DNA of 64,000 bases, taken from positions 62,001-126,000 of the forward strand of contig CAJFMX010000006.1 of NCBI GenBank assembly GCA_904393115.1, read 5' to 3'. The notes below the pieces were generated by a model. It searched no databases. It was not told where the DNA came from and saw nothing but the letters and a program-made list of their open reading frames with translations. Within the stretch, counting starts at the first letter, position 1, and each line of letters begins with the position of its first letter. Source of the stretch: an uncultured Clostridia bacterium (GTDB taxonomy: Bacteria > Bacillota > Clostridia > Christensenellales > UBA1750). Shown here in pieces: positions 43,207-54,420 of the stretch. The position numbers were made by a program, and so were the translations under genes.

Positions 43207-44048
43207 AGATCGGCGTGAGCAGCTACAGCTTCCACCAGGCGGTGGAGGCCGGAACCCTTTCCACCTACGGCATCGTGGATACCGCGGCCCGCATGGGCTT
43301 TGCCTCGATCGACTTTGCGGTCCTTCTGGGGGACGATCCCCTGGAGGAGATGTGCGCGCGCCTCGGCCGCCAGGCGCGGGACGCCGGGCTGGACGTGGCC
43401 AATTACGCGGTTGCCGCGGACTTCCTGAACAACGACCTGGACGCCGAGGTCGCGCGCGTGCAGGGCGAGGTCGAAAACGCCGTGCGCCTGGGCGCGCGCA
43501 CCTTTCGGCACGACGGCGCCTGGGGCCTGCCGAAGGACGGCAGCGCGCGCACCTTCCAGCAGGCGCTGCCGCGCATCGCGGAGGGCTGCCGCCGCGTGAC
43601 GGAATACGCCGCAGCGCGCGGCATCCGCACCATGGTGGAAAACCACGGCACCTTCCTGCAGGACAGCCTCCGGCTCGAGCAGCTCGTCGCGGCCGTGGAC
43701 CATGCGAACTTCGGCCTGCTGGTGGACATGGGCAACTTCCTCTGCGCGGACGAGGCGCCGGAGGCGGCCGTGGGGCGCCTGGCCCCTTACGCCTTCCACG
43801 CGCACGCAAAGGACTTCCTCTACAAGCCCTGCACCGCGCGGGACCCCGGCCGCACCTGGTTTGCGACGCGCGCCGGCGCATACCTGCGCGGCACGGTGAT
43901 CGGCCACGGCGTGGTGCCGGTGGAAGCGGCGCTGCGCATCCTCCAGCGCGCGGGATTTGACGACGTGGTCGCCATCGAGTTCGAGGGCGTGGAGCCCTGC
44001 CTGGAGGCCGTGCAGCTCGGGTACGAGAACCTGCAGGCCATGCTGTAA
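43203..44048 (+). CDS. Sugar phosphate isomerase/epimerase
   Basis: This 281-residue TIM barrel of the xylose isomerase-like family has features MKIGVSSYSFHQAVEAG, TMVENHGTFLQ, LLVDMGNFL, AFHAHAKDFLYK and VAIEFEGVE, giving the usual metal ligands Glu, Asp, His and Glu. The substrate is unknown. It overlaps the SNF2 gene by ATGA, an unexpected partner for a carbohydrate enzyme. A site aggag lies 9-10 nt upstream. Confidence 0.87.
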   Translation: MKIGVSSYSFHQAVEAGTLSTYGIVDTAARMGFASIDFAVLLGDDPLEEMCARLGRQARDAGLDVANYAVAADFLNNDLDAEVARVQGEVENAVRLGARTFRHDGAWGLPKDGSARTFQQALPRIAEGCRRVTEYAAARGIRTMVENHGTFLQDSLRLEQLVAAVDHANFGLLVDMGNFLCADEAPEAAVGRLAPYAFHAHAKDFLYKPCTARDPGRTWFATRAGAYLRGTVIGHGVVPVEAALRILQRAGFDDVVAIEFEGVEPCLEAVQLGYENLQAML

Positions 44049-44060
44049 AAAAAGAAAAGA

Positions 44061-44108
44061 CGCGCCCGGAACCGAGGCTTTCGGTTCCGGGCGCGCAATG
44101 TTTTTTTT
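44061..44108. terminator. Terminator between epimerase and lipoprotein
   Basis: The 15-bp stem cgcgcccggaaccga/tcggttccgggcgcg with a GGCTT loop is followed by CAATG and eight T. Confidence 0.85.
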
Positions 44109-44113
44109 GTGGA

Positions 44114-44854
44114 TTAGTTGCTCAGGCCCATCTCCTGGCGGGCGGAGGCGAGGGAGATGCCCTTGCCCTCGGCGCCGTCGCCGTTGGCGAACTCCGCGGC
44201 GAGATCCGCGCTGTTGCCGAAGGTGAAGAGCGTGTCCTCCTTGATCAGGAAGGAGTGCGGCTCACTGGCGGGGTAGTAGACCGTGGCGATGACTTCCTTG
44301 GTCTTGAGGTTGGTCACGACGTCCTTGCCCAGGAAGAAGAGCATCTCCTGGTTCAGCGGCGGCTCCTGGAAGGCGAGCATGGTGTACTCGCTCTCGTCGG
44401 CGTACTTGTTGCGGTAGGGCAGCGAGTAGGTGATGGAGTCGTTCGCCTTGATGTCCTCGCCCTTGAGGACCTCGGTCACGACGAGGGTGTACTGCTTCTC
44501 CATGTTGAAGGTGTCCTGGCTGGCGGAGCCGTCCGTCTCGCGGACGCTGTTCCACTCGCCCAGGGACTTGGTCAGGTGGCCGATGACCACGTAGGGGGAC
44601 GCCTTGTACAGCTCGTCAAAGCCGGCGTCGATGACCTCGACCGTCACGGCTTCGTCCACGCGCGGCGTGGGCACGCCCTCGCCAGCGGCGTTCGGGTCAA
44701 CCGTGGGCGTGGGAGAGGGGGAACCCGATGCGGCAGCCGAGGGAGAGGGAGAAGCGCTCTCTTCTAGGATCGGATCCACCGTGTTGTTGGAACAACCGGC
44801 CAGCATTGCACAGGCAAAGACGGCCACAAGGAGCAGGGCAACAGCTTTTTTCAT
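44114..44854 (-). CDS. Lipoprotein of unknown function
   Basis: This 246-residue protein has a lipoprotein signal MKKAVALLLVAVFACAMLAGC, with the lipobox cysteine at 21. A Ser/Pro/Thr-rich spacer and a beta-rich domain follow (YVVIGHLTKSLGEWNSV, KQYTLVVTEVLKGEDI, MLFFLGKDV). The pattern resembles clostridial hypothetical lipoproteins of the immunity-like or cupredoxin-like kind but I cannot name the family. The start at 44854 has aggagga 8 nt upstream; a longer frame to 44881 is not supported. Confidence 0.75.
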   Translation of the reverse strand: MKKAVALLLVAVFACAMLAGCSNNTVDPILEESASPSPSAAASGSPSPTPTVDPNAAGEGVPTPRVDEAVTVEVIDAGFDELYKASPYVVIGHLTKSLGEWNSVRETDGSASQDTFNMEKQYTLVVTEVLKGEDIKANDSITYSLPYRNKYADESEYTMLAFQEPPLNQEMLFFLGKDVVTNLKTKEVIATVYYPASEPHSFLIKEDTLFTFGNSADLAAEFANGDGAEGKGISLASARQEMGLSN

Positions 44855-44891
44855 TCGGATTCCTCCTGTTAAAAAACTCAAGTTCAGTCGT

Positions 44892-44913
44892 GTCGCCCGC
44901 TGCCGCGGGCGAC
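44892..44913. promoter_or_regulatory. Hairpin overlapping the lipoprotein start region
   Basis: gtcgcccgc/gcgggcgac with a TGCC loop lies just downstream of the -10 box of the minus-strand promoter. It could be an operator or leader stem. Confidence 0.45.
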
Positions 44914-44919
44914 GACTGT

Positions 44920-44948
44920 ATTATACACAAAACCCGCCAAAATGGCAA
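44920..44948 (-). promoter_or_regulatory. Promoter of the lipoprotein gene
   Basis: On the minus strand, TTGCCA, 17 nt and TATAAT. Confidence 0.8.
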
Positions 44949-45096
44949 CAGAAAAGCCGCCGCTTTTCAGGAAATTAGACGATGAAGAACGGGTGAAAGT
45001 TCCAGCGCGCGGGGAAAAAATTCCGGGGCGGGATTGACGCGGACGCGCGGCCGAGTGTAAAATAAGCTGTATGCCATTTTGGAGGAGGTCAGCGCT

Positions 45097-46029
45097 TTGC
45101 CCGTCAAAATTTTGGACAACCTTCCCGCCATCTCCATCCTGCGGGAGGAGAATATATTCGTCATGCCCGCCTCGCGCGCGGGCACGCAGGACATCCGCCC
45201 CCTGCACATCGCCATCCTCAACCTCATGCCCACAAAGATCGTCACCGAAACGCAGCTTCTGCGCGTCATCGGCAACACGCCCCTGCAGGTGGAGGTCACC
45301 TTCCTGCGCACGGCCTCGCACCTTTCGCGCAACACGCCCCTGCAGCACCTGGAGGCGTTCTACAAGACCTTTGACGAGGTGCGCGAGCAGAACTTCGACG
45401 GCCTGATCATCACCGGCGCGCCGGTGGAGCAGATGGAGTTTGCGGAAGTCCGCTACTGGGAAGAGCTGACCGCCATCATGGACTGGGCCGCGGACCACGT
45501 CTTTTCCACGATGTACATCTGCTGGGCCGCGCAGGCCGGCCTCTTCTACCGCTACGGCGTCAAGAAATATCCCCTGGCCGAGAAGATGCACGGCGTCTTC
45601 TCCCACCGCGTGGTCAAGCGCACCGCGCCCCTGGTGCGCGGGTTTGACGACTGGTTCAACGCCCCCCACTCCCGCCATACCGAGGTGCGCGCCGAGGACA
45701 TCGCCGCCGTGCCGGACCTGGAGATCCTGGCCGTCTCCCCGGAGGCCGGGGTGTACCTGGCCGCCTCCCGCGACGGCAAGCACGTCTTTGTCACCGGACA
45801 CGCGGAGTACGACGCCGATACCCTCAAGAACGAGTACGAGCGCGACAAGGCCAAGGGCCTGCCCGTCACCCTGCCGCGCCACTACTTCCCCAACGACAAC
45901 CCCACCCAGGAGCCCCTGGTCACCTGGCGCGCTCACGCCAACCTGCTCTACGCGAACTGGCTCAACTACTATGTCTACCAGGAGACGCCCTACGACCTGA
46001 GCAAGCTCTCCCACAAGAAAACCCATTAA
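45097..46029 (+). CDS. metA: Homoserine O-acetyltransferase (MetA type)
   Basis: This 310-residue MetA activates homoserine for methionine synthesis. With TTG 45097 as start (ggaggagg 8 nt upstream) the numbering equals the canonical one: Glu111 in GAPVE and catalytic Cys142 in YICWAAQAG. The histidine lies in [11 protein letters not shown]. Glu111 is the residue that marks acetyl-CoA use in Bacillus-type enzymes, where E. coli has Gly111 for succinyl-CoA, so acetyl transfer is expected. A terminator follows. Confidence 0.94.
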   Translation: MPVKILDNLPAISILREENIFVMPASRAGTQDIRPLHIAILNLMPTKIVTETQLLRVIGNTPLQVEVTFLRTASHLSRNTPLQHLEAFYKTFDEVREQNFDGLIITGAPVEQMEFAEVRYWEELTAIMDWAADHVFSTMYICWAAQAGLFYRYGVKKYPLAEKMHGVFSHRVVKRTAPLVRGFDDWFNAPHSRHTEVRAEDIAAVPDLEILAVSPEAGVYLAASRDGKHVFVTGHAEYDADTLKNEYERDKAKGLPVTLPRHYFPNDNPTQEPLVTWRAHANLLYANWLNYYVYQETPYDLSKLSHKKTH

Positions 46030-46045
46030 CTTTTTGTAAACTTGT

Positions 46046-46086
46046 GCCCTCTTGCGGAAATTCTCTCCGCCAAGGGGGCTTTTTTT
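46046..46086 (+). terminator. Terminator after metA
   Basis: The stem gccctcttgcgga/tccgccaagggggc is followed by seven T; it sits directly upstream of the ctsR promoter. Confidence 0.88.
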
Positions 46087-46087
46087 G

Positions 46088-46115
46088 TTGCGTTTGCGCT
46101 TGGCTGTGGTATAAT
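46088..46115 (+). promoter_or_regulatory. Promoter of the ctsR operon
   Basis: TTGCGT, 16 nt and a perfect TATAAT. Confidence 0.75.
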
Positions 46116-46124
46116 CAATTTGAA

Positions 46125-46141
46125 GGTCAGGAAAGGTCAAA
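46125..46141 (+). promoter_or_regulatory. CtsR operator
   Basis: GGTCAGG-AAA-GGTCAAA matches the CtsR heptad direct repeat (RGTCAAA-N3-RGTCAAA), with two changes in the first heptad. It lies about 10 nt downstream of the -10 box, ideal for autorepression. Confidence 0.85.
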
Positions 46142-46167
46142 GCCACTCCAAGGAGGAGGGAAGCGAC

Positions 46168-46635
46168 GTGGCAAAGCTCTGCGACGACATCGAGCGGTTT
46201 ATTTTGAACCTGTTGGAGGAACAGACGCAGGTGGAGATCCAGCGCAACATCCTGGCCGCGCGCTTCTCCTGCGCGCCCTCGCAGATCAACTACGTGCTGA
46301 CCACGCGCTTTACGCCCGTGCAGGGCTTCCGCGTGGAGTCGCGCCGCGGCGGCGGCGGGTTCGTTCGCGTGATACGCATCGACCGCACGAGGGTAGAATA
46401 TATGGAAGAGCTGCGCACGGCGATCGGCCAGGAGCTGACGTACGCCGCGGCCGCGCAGCTCCTGGACGCGCTCTGCCGCAGCGGAACCCTCGCCCCACAG
46501 CAGGCAAGGCTCATGCTCGCGGCCGTGAGCGAGGAAATTATTGGAAAAGACCAGACGGCTTCGCAGCTGCGCGCCCGGATCGTGGGCAGCATGCTGCGCT
46601 GCGCCGCAAAGGAGGGAAGGACACATGCTTTGTGA
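46168..46635 (+). CDS. ctsR: Transcriptional repressor CtsR
   Basis: This 155-residue CtsR represses the class III heat-shock genes. It begins LCDDIERFILNLLEE and has the winged-HTH QVEIQRNILAARFSCAPSQINYVLTTRF, the beta-hairpin wing ESRRGGGGFVRVIRI with the family tetraglycine loop, and the C-terminal helical domain. GTG start with aaggagg upstream. It overlaps mcsA by 11 nt and probably autoregulates through the operator at 46125. Confidence 0.96.
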   Translation: MAKLCDDIERFILNLLEEQTQVEIQRNILAARFSCAPSQINYVLTTRFTPVQGFRVESRRGGGGFVRVIRIDRTRVEYMEELRTAIGQELTYAAAAQLLDALCRSGTLAPQQARLMLAAVSEEIIGKDQTASQLRARIVGSMLRCAAKEGRTHAL

Positions 46636-47140
46636 CGAATGCGGACAGAACCAGGCAACCATCCACATCGCAACCATCATCGGAGGAAAGAAGAAGGACG
46701 AAAACCTCTGCCCGCAGTGCTGGCAGAAGCGGAACGCGCAGATCCTGGGCGGCCTTTCGGTGGGGAATCTGCTCTCCCAGCTGCTGGGCGCGCAGCCGCA
46801 GCAGGAGGAGGACAAGAGCCTGCGCTGCGGCAAGTGCGGCATGACCTTTGCGGAGTTCCAGAAGAGCGGCCGCCTCGGGTGCGCGAATTGTTACGCCGCC
46901 TTTGGCGAAAATATGAGGAAGATGCTCGGCAGCATCCACGGCCACACCCACCACGTGGGCAAGGTGCCGGGATACCTCGAGGAAGAGGTGCGCGCCAAGC
47001 AGCAGATCGACGACCTGCGCCGGCAGATGGACGAGGCCGTGCGCGCGGAGGACTTTGAGCGCGCGGCCGAGCTGCGCGACCGCATCCGCGCGCTGGACAA
47101 AGGCCAGCCCGTTGCCGGGGGAGAGGGGGAAGAGGCATGA
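46625..47140 (+). CDS. mcsA: McsA, activator of protein arginine kinase
   Basis: This 171-residue McsA has four CxxC pairs (LCDECG, LCPQCWQ, RCGKCGM, GCANCY) that bind zinc, and a C-terminal UVR-type helical hairpin (EAVRAEDFERAAELRDRIRAL). In Bacillus it activates McsB and tags CtsR for ClpCP. It is coupled to mcsB by ATGA. Confidence 0.95.
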   Translation: MLCDECGQNQATIHIATIIGGKKKDENLCPQCWQKRNAQILGGLSVGNLLSQLLGAQPQQEEDKSLRCGKCGMTFAEFQKSGRLGCANCYAAFGENMRKMLGSIHGHTHHVGKVPGYLEEEVRAKQQIDDLRRQMDEAVRAEDFERAAELRDRIRALDKGQPVAGGEGEEA

Positions 47141-48132
47141 GCGAGGAGCGGAAAAATCTCGCCACCAACATCGCGCAGTCCTGCCGGGTGCGCCTTGCGC
47201 GCAACTACGCGGACGTCCCCTTCCCCACCCGCATGACGGAGGCGGACAGCGCCGCGATCATCGAGCGCACCTGCCGCGCGCTGGAGGACGGAAACTACGT
47301 CCTGCGCCGCATGTCCGACCTGAGCCGCAACGCCCGCGGCGTCATGGTGGAGGAGCACCTGATCTCCCCGGAGCTGTCCGCAAAGGACAGCGCCGCCGTG
47401 CTGCTCAGCCCGGACCGCACCGTCTCCATCATGATCGGCGAGGAGGACCACCTGCGCGTGCAGGCGGTCCTGCCGGGGCTGCAGCTCGAGGAGGCCATGG
47501 CCCGCGCGGACCGCGCAGACCGCGCCATCGAGCGCACGGAGCGCTTCGCCTTTGACCGGGACTGGGGGTATTTGACCGCCTGCCCGACGAACGCGGGCAC
47601 CGGGATGCGCGCCTCGGTCATGCTGCACCTGGCGGGCCTTGCGATGCTCGCCAAGACCGGCCAGGTCATCCGCGCGGTTTCGCAGTTGGGCCTTACGGTC
47701 CGCGGCCTCTACGGCGAGGGCAGCGAGGCCAGCGGCGACCTCTACCAGCTCTCCAACCAGATCACCCTGGGCCGGACCGAGGAGGAGATCCTCAAACTCC
47801 TCTCCGACACGGCCGAGCAGGTCATCGGCAACGAGCGCGCCGCGCGCGAGATGCTCCTGCAGCAGGGCCGCACCGAGCTGGAGGACACGCTCATGCGCTC
47901 CTACGGGATCTTCACCCAGGCGCGGCTGATGACGACCAAGGAGTTCATGACCCGCCTGTCCAACGTGCGCCTGGCGGCAGACCTGGGGTTTGTCTCCGTC
48001 GCGCCCGAGACGCTGGACCGCCTGCAGCGCGACGTGCAGCCCGCAACCCTGGAGCGCAACGCCGGCCGCAAGCTCAGCCAGGGCGAGCGCGACGAGCTGC
48101 GCGCGGAGATCATCCGCAAGGCGCTGACATAA
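47137..48132 (+). CDS. mcsB: Protein arginine kinase McsB
   Basis: This 331-residue phosphagen-kinase-fold protein has CRVRLARNYADVPFP, the catalytic Cys region LTACPTNAGTGMRASVMLHL and the nucleotide-binding arginines. The C-terminal part (TKEFMTRLSNVRLAADLGFV) is family-typical. It phosphorylates arginines on CtsR and aberrant proteins for degradation by ClpCP. Confidence 0.96.
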   Translation: MSEERKNLATNIAQSCRVRLARNYADVPFPTRMTEADSAAIIERTCRALEDGNYVLRRMSDLSRNARGVMVEEHLISPELSAKDSAAVLLSPDRTVSIMIGEEDHLRVQAVLPGLQLEEAMARADRADRAIERTERFAFDRDWGYLTACPTNAGTGMRASVMLHLAGLAMLAKTGQVIRAVSQLGLTVRGLYGEGSEASGDLYQLSNQITLGRTEEEILKLLSDTAEQVIGNERAAREMLLQQGRTELEDTLMRSYGIFTQARLMTTKEFMTRLSNVRLAADLGFVSVAPETLDRLQRDVQPATLERNAGRKLSQGERDELRAEIIRKALT

Positions 48133-48186
48133 ACTCCTGTTGTGGGAAACCCGCCCCGCAGACGGGGCATGAAAGGGAAGAGAAGA

Positions 48187-50679
<2,493 letters not shown>

Positions 50680-50685
50680 ACAAAA

Positions 50686-50731
50686 CGTGCGCGCCCGGAA
50701 CGCGAAAAGCGTCCCGGGCGCGCACGCTTTT
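50686..50731. terminator. Bidirectional terminator clpC/MATE
   Basis: The outer helix cgtgcgcgcccgg/ccgggcgcgcacg surrounds an inner aacgc-gaaaa-gcgt loop and is followed by CTTTT. Confidence 0.85.
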
Positions 50732-50737
50732 GCCGCA

Positions 50738-52075
50738 TCAGCCCTGCGCGGCGCCCTGCTTGATGAGCACGTATTTCTGCCACTTGCGCGTGCGCCAGCG
50801 GTAGGTCATCAGCTGGCCGCGGACCCATTCGTCCGCCATGAGCGCGATGAAGACCGCGTAGACGCCCAGGTGGAAGACCTGCGTCAGCAGGTACCCGAGC
50901 GGGATGCAGATGAGGCCGATGGACCCGACCGCCGCGGCCAGCGCCCAGAGCACGTCCCCCGTGCCGCGCAGCGACACGCCGATCACCAGGTTGAACGGCC
51001 GGCCGAACTCCTGCAGGATGTCCACCAGCAGGCAGTAGAACACCATCTCCACGATGGCGGGATTGTCCGTGAACAGCGAGAGGATCGGCCGCTGGAAGAG
51101 GAACAGCGCGGCGATGACCGCAAGGTTCAGGCCCATGGCGATCCAGGTGTTGCGGAAGGCGAGCTTGTAGGCGCCGTCGAAGTCGTGCGCGCCGCAGCGG
51201 TAGCCGACCAGGATCTGCGAGGCCTGGCCCACGGAGTAGCCCAGCACCTGCACAAAGGCGATGAGCTGCACCGCGTAGGTGTGCGCCGCCAGCGCGTCCG
51301 CGCCCATGGTCGAGACGCAGTAGGTCAAAAAGATGTTGCCCGCGTTGCAGGCAAGGCCGTCGCCCGTGCCGGGGATGCCGATGCGCAGGATGTCCTTGAG
51401 CAGCCGGAAGGGGAAGGGGCGCGGCAGGCGCAGGCGGATCCGCGCGCGCACCGCGCAGCCGATCATGAGGAAGCAGGCCACAAGCTGCGACAGGACCGTG
51501 CACGAGGCGATGCCCGCGATGCCAAAGTCCGGCAGGCCGAAGGGCCGCATCACCACCGCCGCATTGCCCGCAAGGTTCAGCACGTTCATGAAGAGGAAGA
51601 CCAGCATCGGCGCGCGGGCCCTGCCGTAGTTGCGCATGATGGTGGCCAGCGTCAGGTTCAGCGCCTGCAGGAAGCAGCACCCGCCGATGATGGTCAGGTA
51701 CGTGCCCGAGTAGTCGAGCAGCTCGCCCTCCATATTCATGGCGCGCAGCAGCGGCTTGTGGAACAGGAGGAGCAGCAGGCCGACGGTGAGGCCGAAGACC
51801 ACGTTGGCCACGACCGCGGCCGTTGCGGCCTCGGAGGCGCGCTTCTCGTCGCCCGCGCCGCGGTTCTGCGCGATGACGACGGCCACGCCAAAGGTGACGA
51901 AGCTGAAGGCCATGGTGATGAAGTTGAGGAATTGGTTGGCAACGCCGATCGCCGCCACCGCGTCCTGCGACAGGCGCGAGAGCAGGTAGACGTTGACCAT
52001 GGTCAAGAGCTTGTTGAGAAAGTTTTCCACGAAGATGGGCGCGGCGAGCCCGGGCAGGGTGAGTTTGCGTTCCAT
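50738..52075 (-). CDS. MATE-family efflux transporter
   Basis: This 445-residue multidrug and toxic compound extrusion protein has about twelve membrane spans in two six-helix halves: LPGLAAPIFVENFLNKLLTMVNVYLLS, RNYGRARAPMLVFLFMNVLNLAGNAAVV, GQASQILVGYRCGA. It exports drugs or cationic compounds using Na+ or H+; the substrate is unknown. The start at 52075 follows a G-rich site; an upstream frame to 52156 is not supported. Confidence 0.9.
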   Translation of the reverse strand: MERKLTLPGLAAPIFVENFLNKLLTMVNVYLLSRLSQDAVAAIGVANQFLNFITMAFSFVTFGVAVVIAQNRGAGDEKRASEAATAAVVANVVFGLTVGLLLLLFHKPLLRAMNMEGELLDYSGTYLTIIGGCCFLQALNLTLATIMRNYGRARAPMLVFLFMNVLNLAGNAAVVMRPFGLPDFGIAGIASCTVLSQLVACFLMIGCAVRARIRLRLPRPFPFRLLKDILRIGIPGTGDGLACNAGNIFLTYCVSTMGADALAAHTYAVQLIAFVQVLGYSVGQASQILVGYRCGAHDFDGAYKLAFRNTWIAMGLNLAVIAALFLFQRPILSLFTDNPAIVEMVFYCLLVDILQEFGRPFNLVIGVSLRGTGDVLWALAAAVGSIGLICIPLGYLLTQVFHLGVYAVFIALMADEWVRGQLMTYRWRTRKWQKYVLIKQGAAQG

Positions 52076-52280
52076 TGCGTCAGCCCCCAGGATGTTTTTT
52101 TCTGCAAGGAAAACCGTTTCGGCGCGGGCGCGTCCGAATCCTGCCGGCGCGCGCAAAAGCGTTTCCGGCGTGCCGAATCGCGGAACAAACGAAAAAAAAC
52201 AGCGCTCCTGGCGGGATCTTTTTGCGGAAAATCTTCACCGCCGCGCGGTTTTGTGTTAGAATAAGAGGAAAAAAGCAGAA

Positions 52281-52315
52281 CGCCGCGGAACGCAGGTTCT
52301 CCTTGATCCGCGGCG
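52281..52315 (+). promoter_or_regulatory. Leader stem-loop before the permease gene
   Basis: cgccgcgga/tccgcggcg with a 17-nt loop is followed by GCGAAATTTTT, just before the ribosome site. It looks like an attenuator or a weak terminator. The rest of the 268-bp spacer 52076-52343 holds only a poor promoter candidate (TAGAAT near 52256). Confidence 0.4.
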
Positions 52316-52343
52316 CTGCGAAATTTTTGGGGGGCGCAAACTT

Positions 52344-53699
52344 GTGGAAATGGCACAAATTCTGGCTGTGGTGATTTTTGCCGTGATGTTTCTTCTGATC
52401 GTCACGGAAAAGATCGAGAGGCACTGGGTCTCTCTGGGCTGCGGGCTGCTGATGCTCGTGGTGGTGTTTGGCTTCTGCATGCACAGCCCTGCGGCGGTGT
52501 GGAACACGCTGGGGCTGCAGAGCTTTGCCTCGGTGGACCTGTGGTATCAGGCCAGCGAGGGCGCGGAGACCGCCTCGGGCATCAACTGGTCCACGATCCT
52601 GTTCATCGCGGGCATGATGCTCATGGTGGAGGGCATGGGGCGCGCGGGCTTCTTCCGCTGGCTCTGCCTGCAGCTGGCCAGGCTCGTGAAGTATAAGACC
52701 ATCCCGCTGTTCCTGGCCTTTATGGTGATGAGCAGCGTGCTGTCGATGTTCATCGACAGCATCACGGTCATCCTGTTCCTGGCGGCGGCGACGGTGGAGC
52801 TGTCCCGGATCCTGCGGTTCAACCCCGTGCCGATGATCATCGCGGAGATCTTCTGCGCGAACCTGGGCGGCGCGGCGACCATGTGCGGCGATCCGCCGAA
52901 CATCATCATCGGCACCTCGCTGGGGTATTCGTTTGCGGACTTTGTCGCAAACACCGGCCTGATCGTGGCCGTGGGCCTGGTGCTCGTGATCGTGTACTTC
53001 TTCCTCTGCTTCCGCAAGGAACTGCAGAGCGGCCCGGCCCAGGGGGGCGCGATTTCCTACCCGAACCCGAAGGACGCCATCGAAAACAAGCGCGACTTTG
53101 CGATCAGCAGCGCGATCTTTGCCGTGGCGGTCGTCCTGCTGGTGACGCACGCGCAGACCGGGCTGACCGTGGCCGCGATCGGGGTCTTCATCGGCCTCGT
53201 GACGCTGGTTGCGGCGGGCAAGGATGCGCTCGCGCTCCTGAAAAAGGTGGACTATAAGACCCTGCTGTTCTTCATCGGCCTGTTCATCGTGGTGGGCGGC
53301 CTGGAGCAGACGGGAATCCTGGAGATCATCGCCAACTTCATCGCGGACATCAGCGGGGACAACGCCATGCTGATGGTGGCCATCGTGCTCTGGGTTTCGG
53401 CAATCGCCAGCGCCTTTGTGGACAACATCCCCTTTGCGGCGACCATGATCCCGGTCATCCGCTCGCTGTCGGCGGCGCAGGGCGTGGACCTGGCGGTGCT
53501 GGCCTGGGCGCTGTCCATCGGGACGGACATCGGCGGCAGCGCCACGCCCATCGGCGCGAGCGCGAACGTCGTGGGCATCTCCGTCGCGGCGAAGGAGGGC
53601 CACCTGATCGGCTGGGGAAAATACTGCAAGTACGCCGCGCCGGCGACGGTGCTGGTGGTGCTGCTGGCCATGGTCATGATCTACGTTCGGTATTTCTAA
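52344..53699 (+). CDS. ArsB/NhaD-family ion permease
   Basis: This 451-residue integral membrane protein has about eleven spans and IT-superfamily motifs: VMSSVLSMFIDSITVILFLA, ANLGGAATMCGDPPNIIIGT, ASAFVDNIPFAATMIPVI and GTDIGGSATPIGASANVV. They match the ArsB/NhaD permease group, which moves arsenite, Na+ or dicarboxylates. The transported ion is not clear. GTG 52344 is used because tggggggc lies 8 nt upstream. Confidence 0.88.
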   Translation: MEMAQILAVVIFAVMFLLIVTEKIERHWVSLGCGLLMLVVVFGFCMHSPAAVWNTLGLQSFASVDLWYQASEGAETASGINWSTILFIAGMMLMVEGMGRAGFFRWLCLQLARLVKYKTIPLFLAFMVMSSVLSMFIDSITVILFLAAATVELSRILRFNPVPMIIAEIFCANLGGAATMCGDPPNIIIGTSLGYSFADFVANTGLIVAVGLVLVIVYFFLCFRKELQSGPAQGGAISYPNPKDAIENKRDFAISSAIFAVAVVLLVTHAQTGLTVAAIGVFIGLVTLVAAGKDALALLKKVDYKTLLFFIGLFIVVGGLEQTGILEIIANFIADISGDNAMLMVAIVLWVSAIASAFVDNIPFAATMIPVIRSLSAAQGVDLAVLAWALSIGTDIGGSATPIGASANVVGISVAAKEGHLIGWGKYCKYAAPATVLVVLLAMVMIYVRYF

Positions 53700-53714
53700 G
53701 AGGAGGTGCGGGTT

Positions 53715-54311
53715 TTGAGCAAGCGTTTGATCCTATCGGTTGGGCGGGAATTCGGCAGCGGCGGCCACGCGATTGCGGAGGGCCTGGCCAAGCGGTTTTC
53801 GCTGGAGTTCTACGACAGCAACCTGCTGGAGCACATCGCGGAGAGGAAGAACGTCAGCGGCGAGGCGCTCAAGAAGTACGACGAGCGGCCGCGGAACCGG
53901 CTGTTTTCCCGGACGGTGCGCGGGTACTCCAACTCCATGCAGGAAAACGTGGCGAATCTGCAGTTCGACGCCCTGCGGGCGATGGCGGAGGAGGGAAAGT
54001 CCTTCGCCATCGTGGGCCGCTGCTCCGAGTCGATCCTCAAGGGCTATGACGGGCTCGTCTCCATCTTCGTCCTGGGCGACTGGGAGGCCAAGCGGGAGAG
54101 GATCATGCGGCTCTACAACCTCTCCCCCGAGGAGGCGGAGCACATGATGTCCCGGAAGGACTGGGAGAGAAAGTCCTACCACAACTACTACTGCAAGGGG
54201 AAGTGGGGCGACTCCCGCAACTACGACCTGTCCATCAACAGCAGCCGGCTGGGGGTCGAGGGCACGGTGGACCTCCTGGAGACCTACATCCGCGCCCGCA
54301 TGGACGCCTAA
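53715..54311 (+). CDS. Cytidylate-kinase-like protein
   Basis: This 198-residue P-loop protein of the cytidylate kinase-like family (PF13189) has LILSVGREFGSGGHAIAEGLAKRF with a degenerate G-x(4)-G-[KS]-type loop (GREFGSGGHAIAEG), AIVGRCSESILKG, and a basic lid region ERKSYHNYYCKGKWGDSRNYDL. The substrate is unknown; it is commonly placed beside transporters. TTG 53715 is preferred, as aggagg lies 8 nt upstream. It begins 15 nt after the permease stop. Confidence 0.85.
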   Translation: MSKRLILSVGREFGSGGHAIAEGLAKRFSLEFYDSNLLEHIAERKNVSGEALKKYDERPRNRLFSRTVRGYSNSMQENVANLQFDALRAMAEEGKSFAIVGRCSESILKGYDGLVSIFVLGDWEAKRERIMRLYNLSPEEAEHMMSRKDWERKSYHNYYCKGKWGDSRNYDLSINSSRLGVEGTVDLLETYIRARMDA

Positions 54312-54325
54312 CGCCGCGCAAGGTC

Positions 54326-54355
54326 TTGCCTAAAGGCGGTGGTTTGCGGTATACT
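54326..54355 (+). promoter_or_regulatory. Promoter of the malQ-glgP fusion
   Basis: TTGCCT, 18 nt and TATACT. Confidence 0.65.
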
Positions 54356-54420
54356 AAACATATCCTATTACGCTCCGACAGAGGCGGGGAGAGAAAAACG
54401 GAAGATTGGAGATGACCTGG

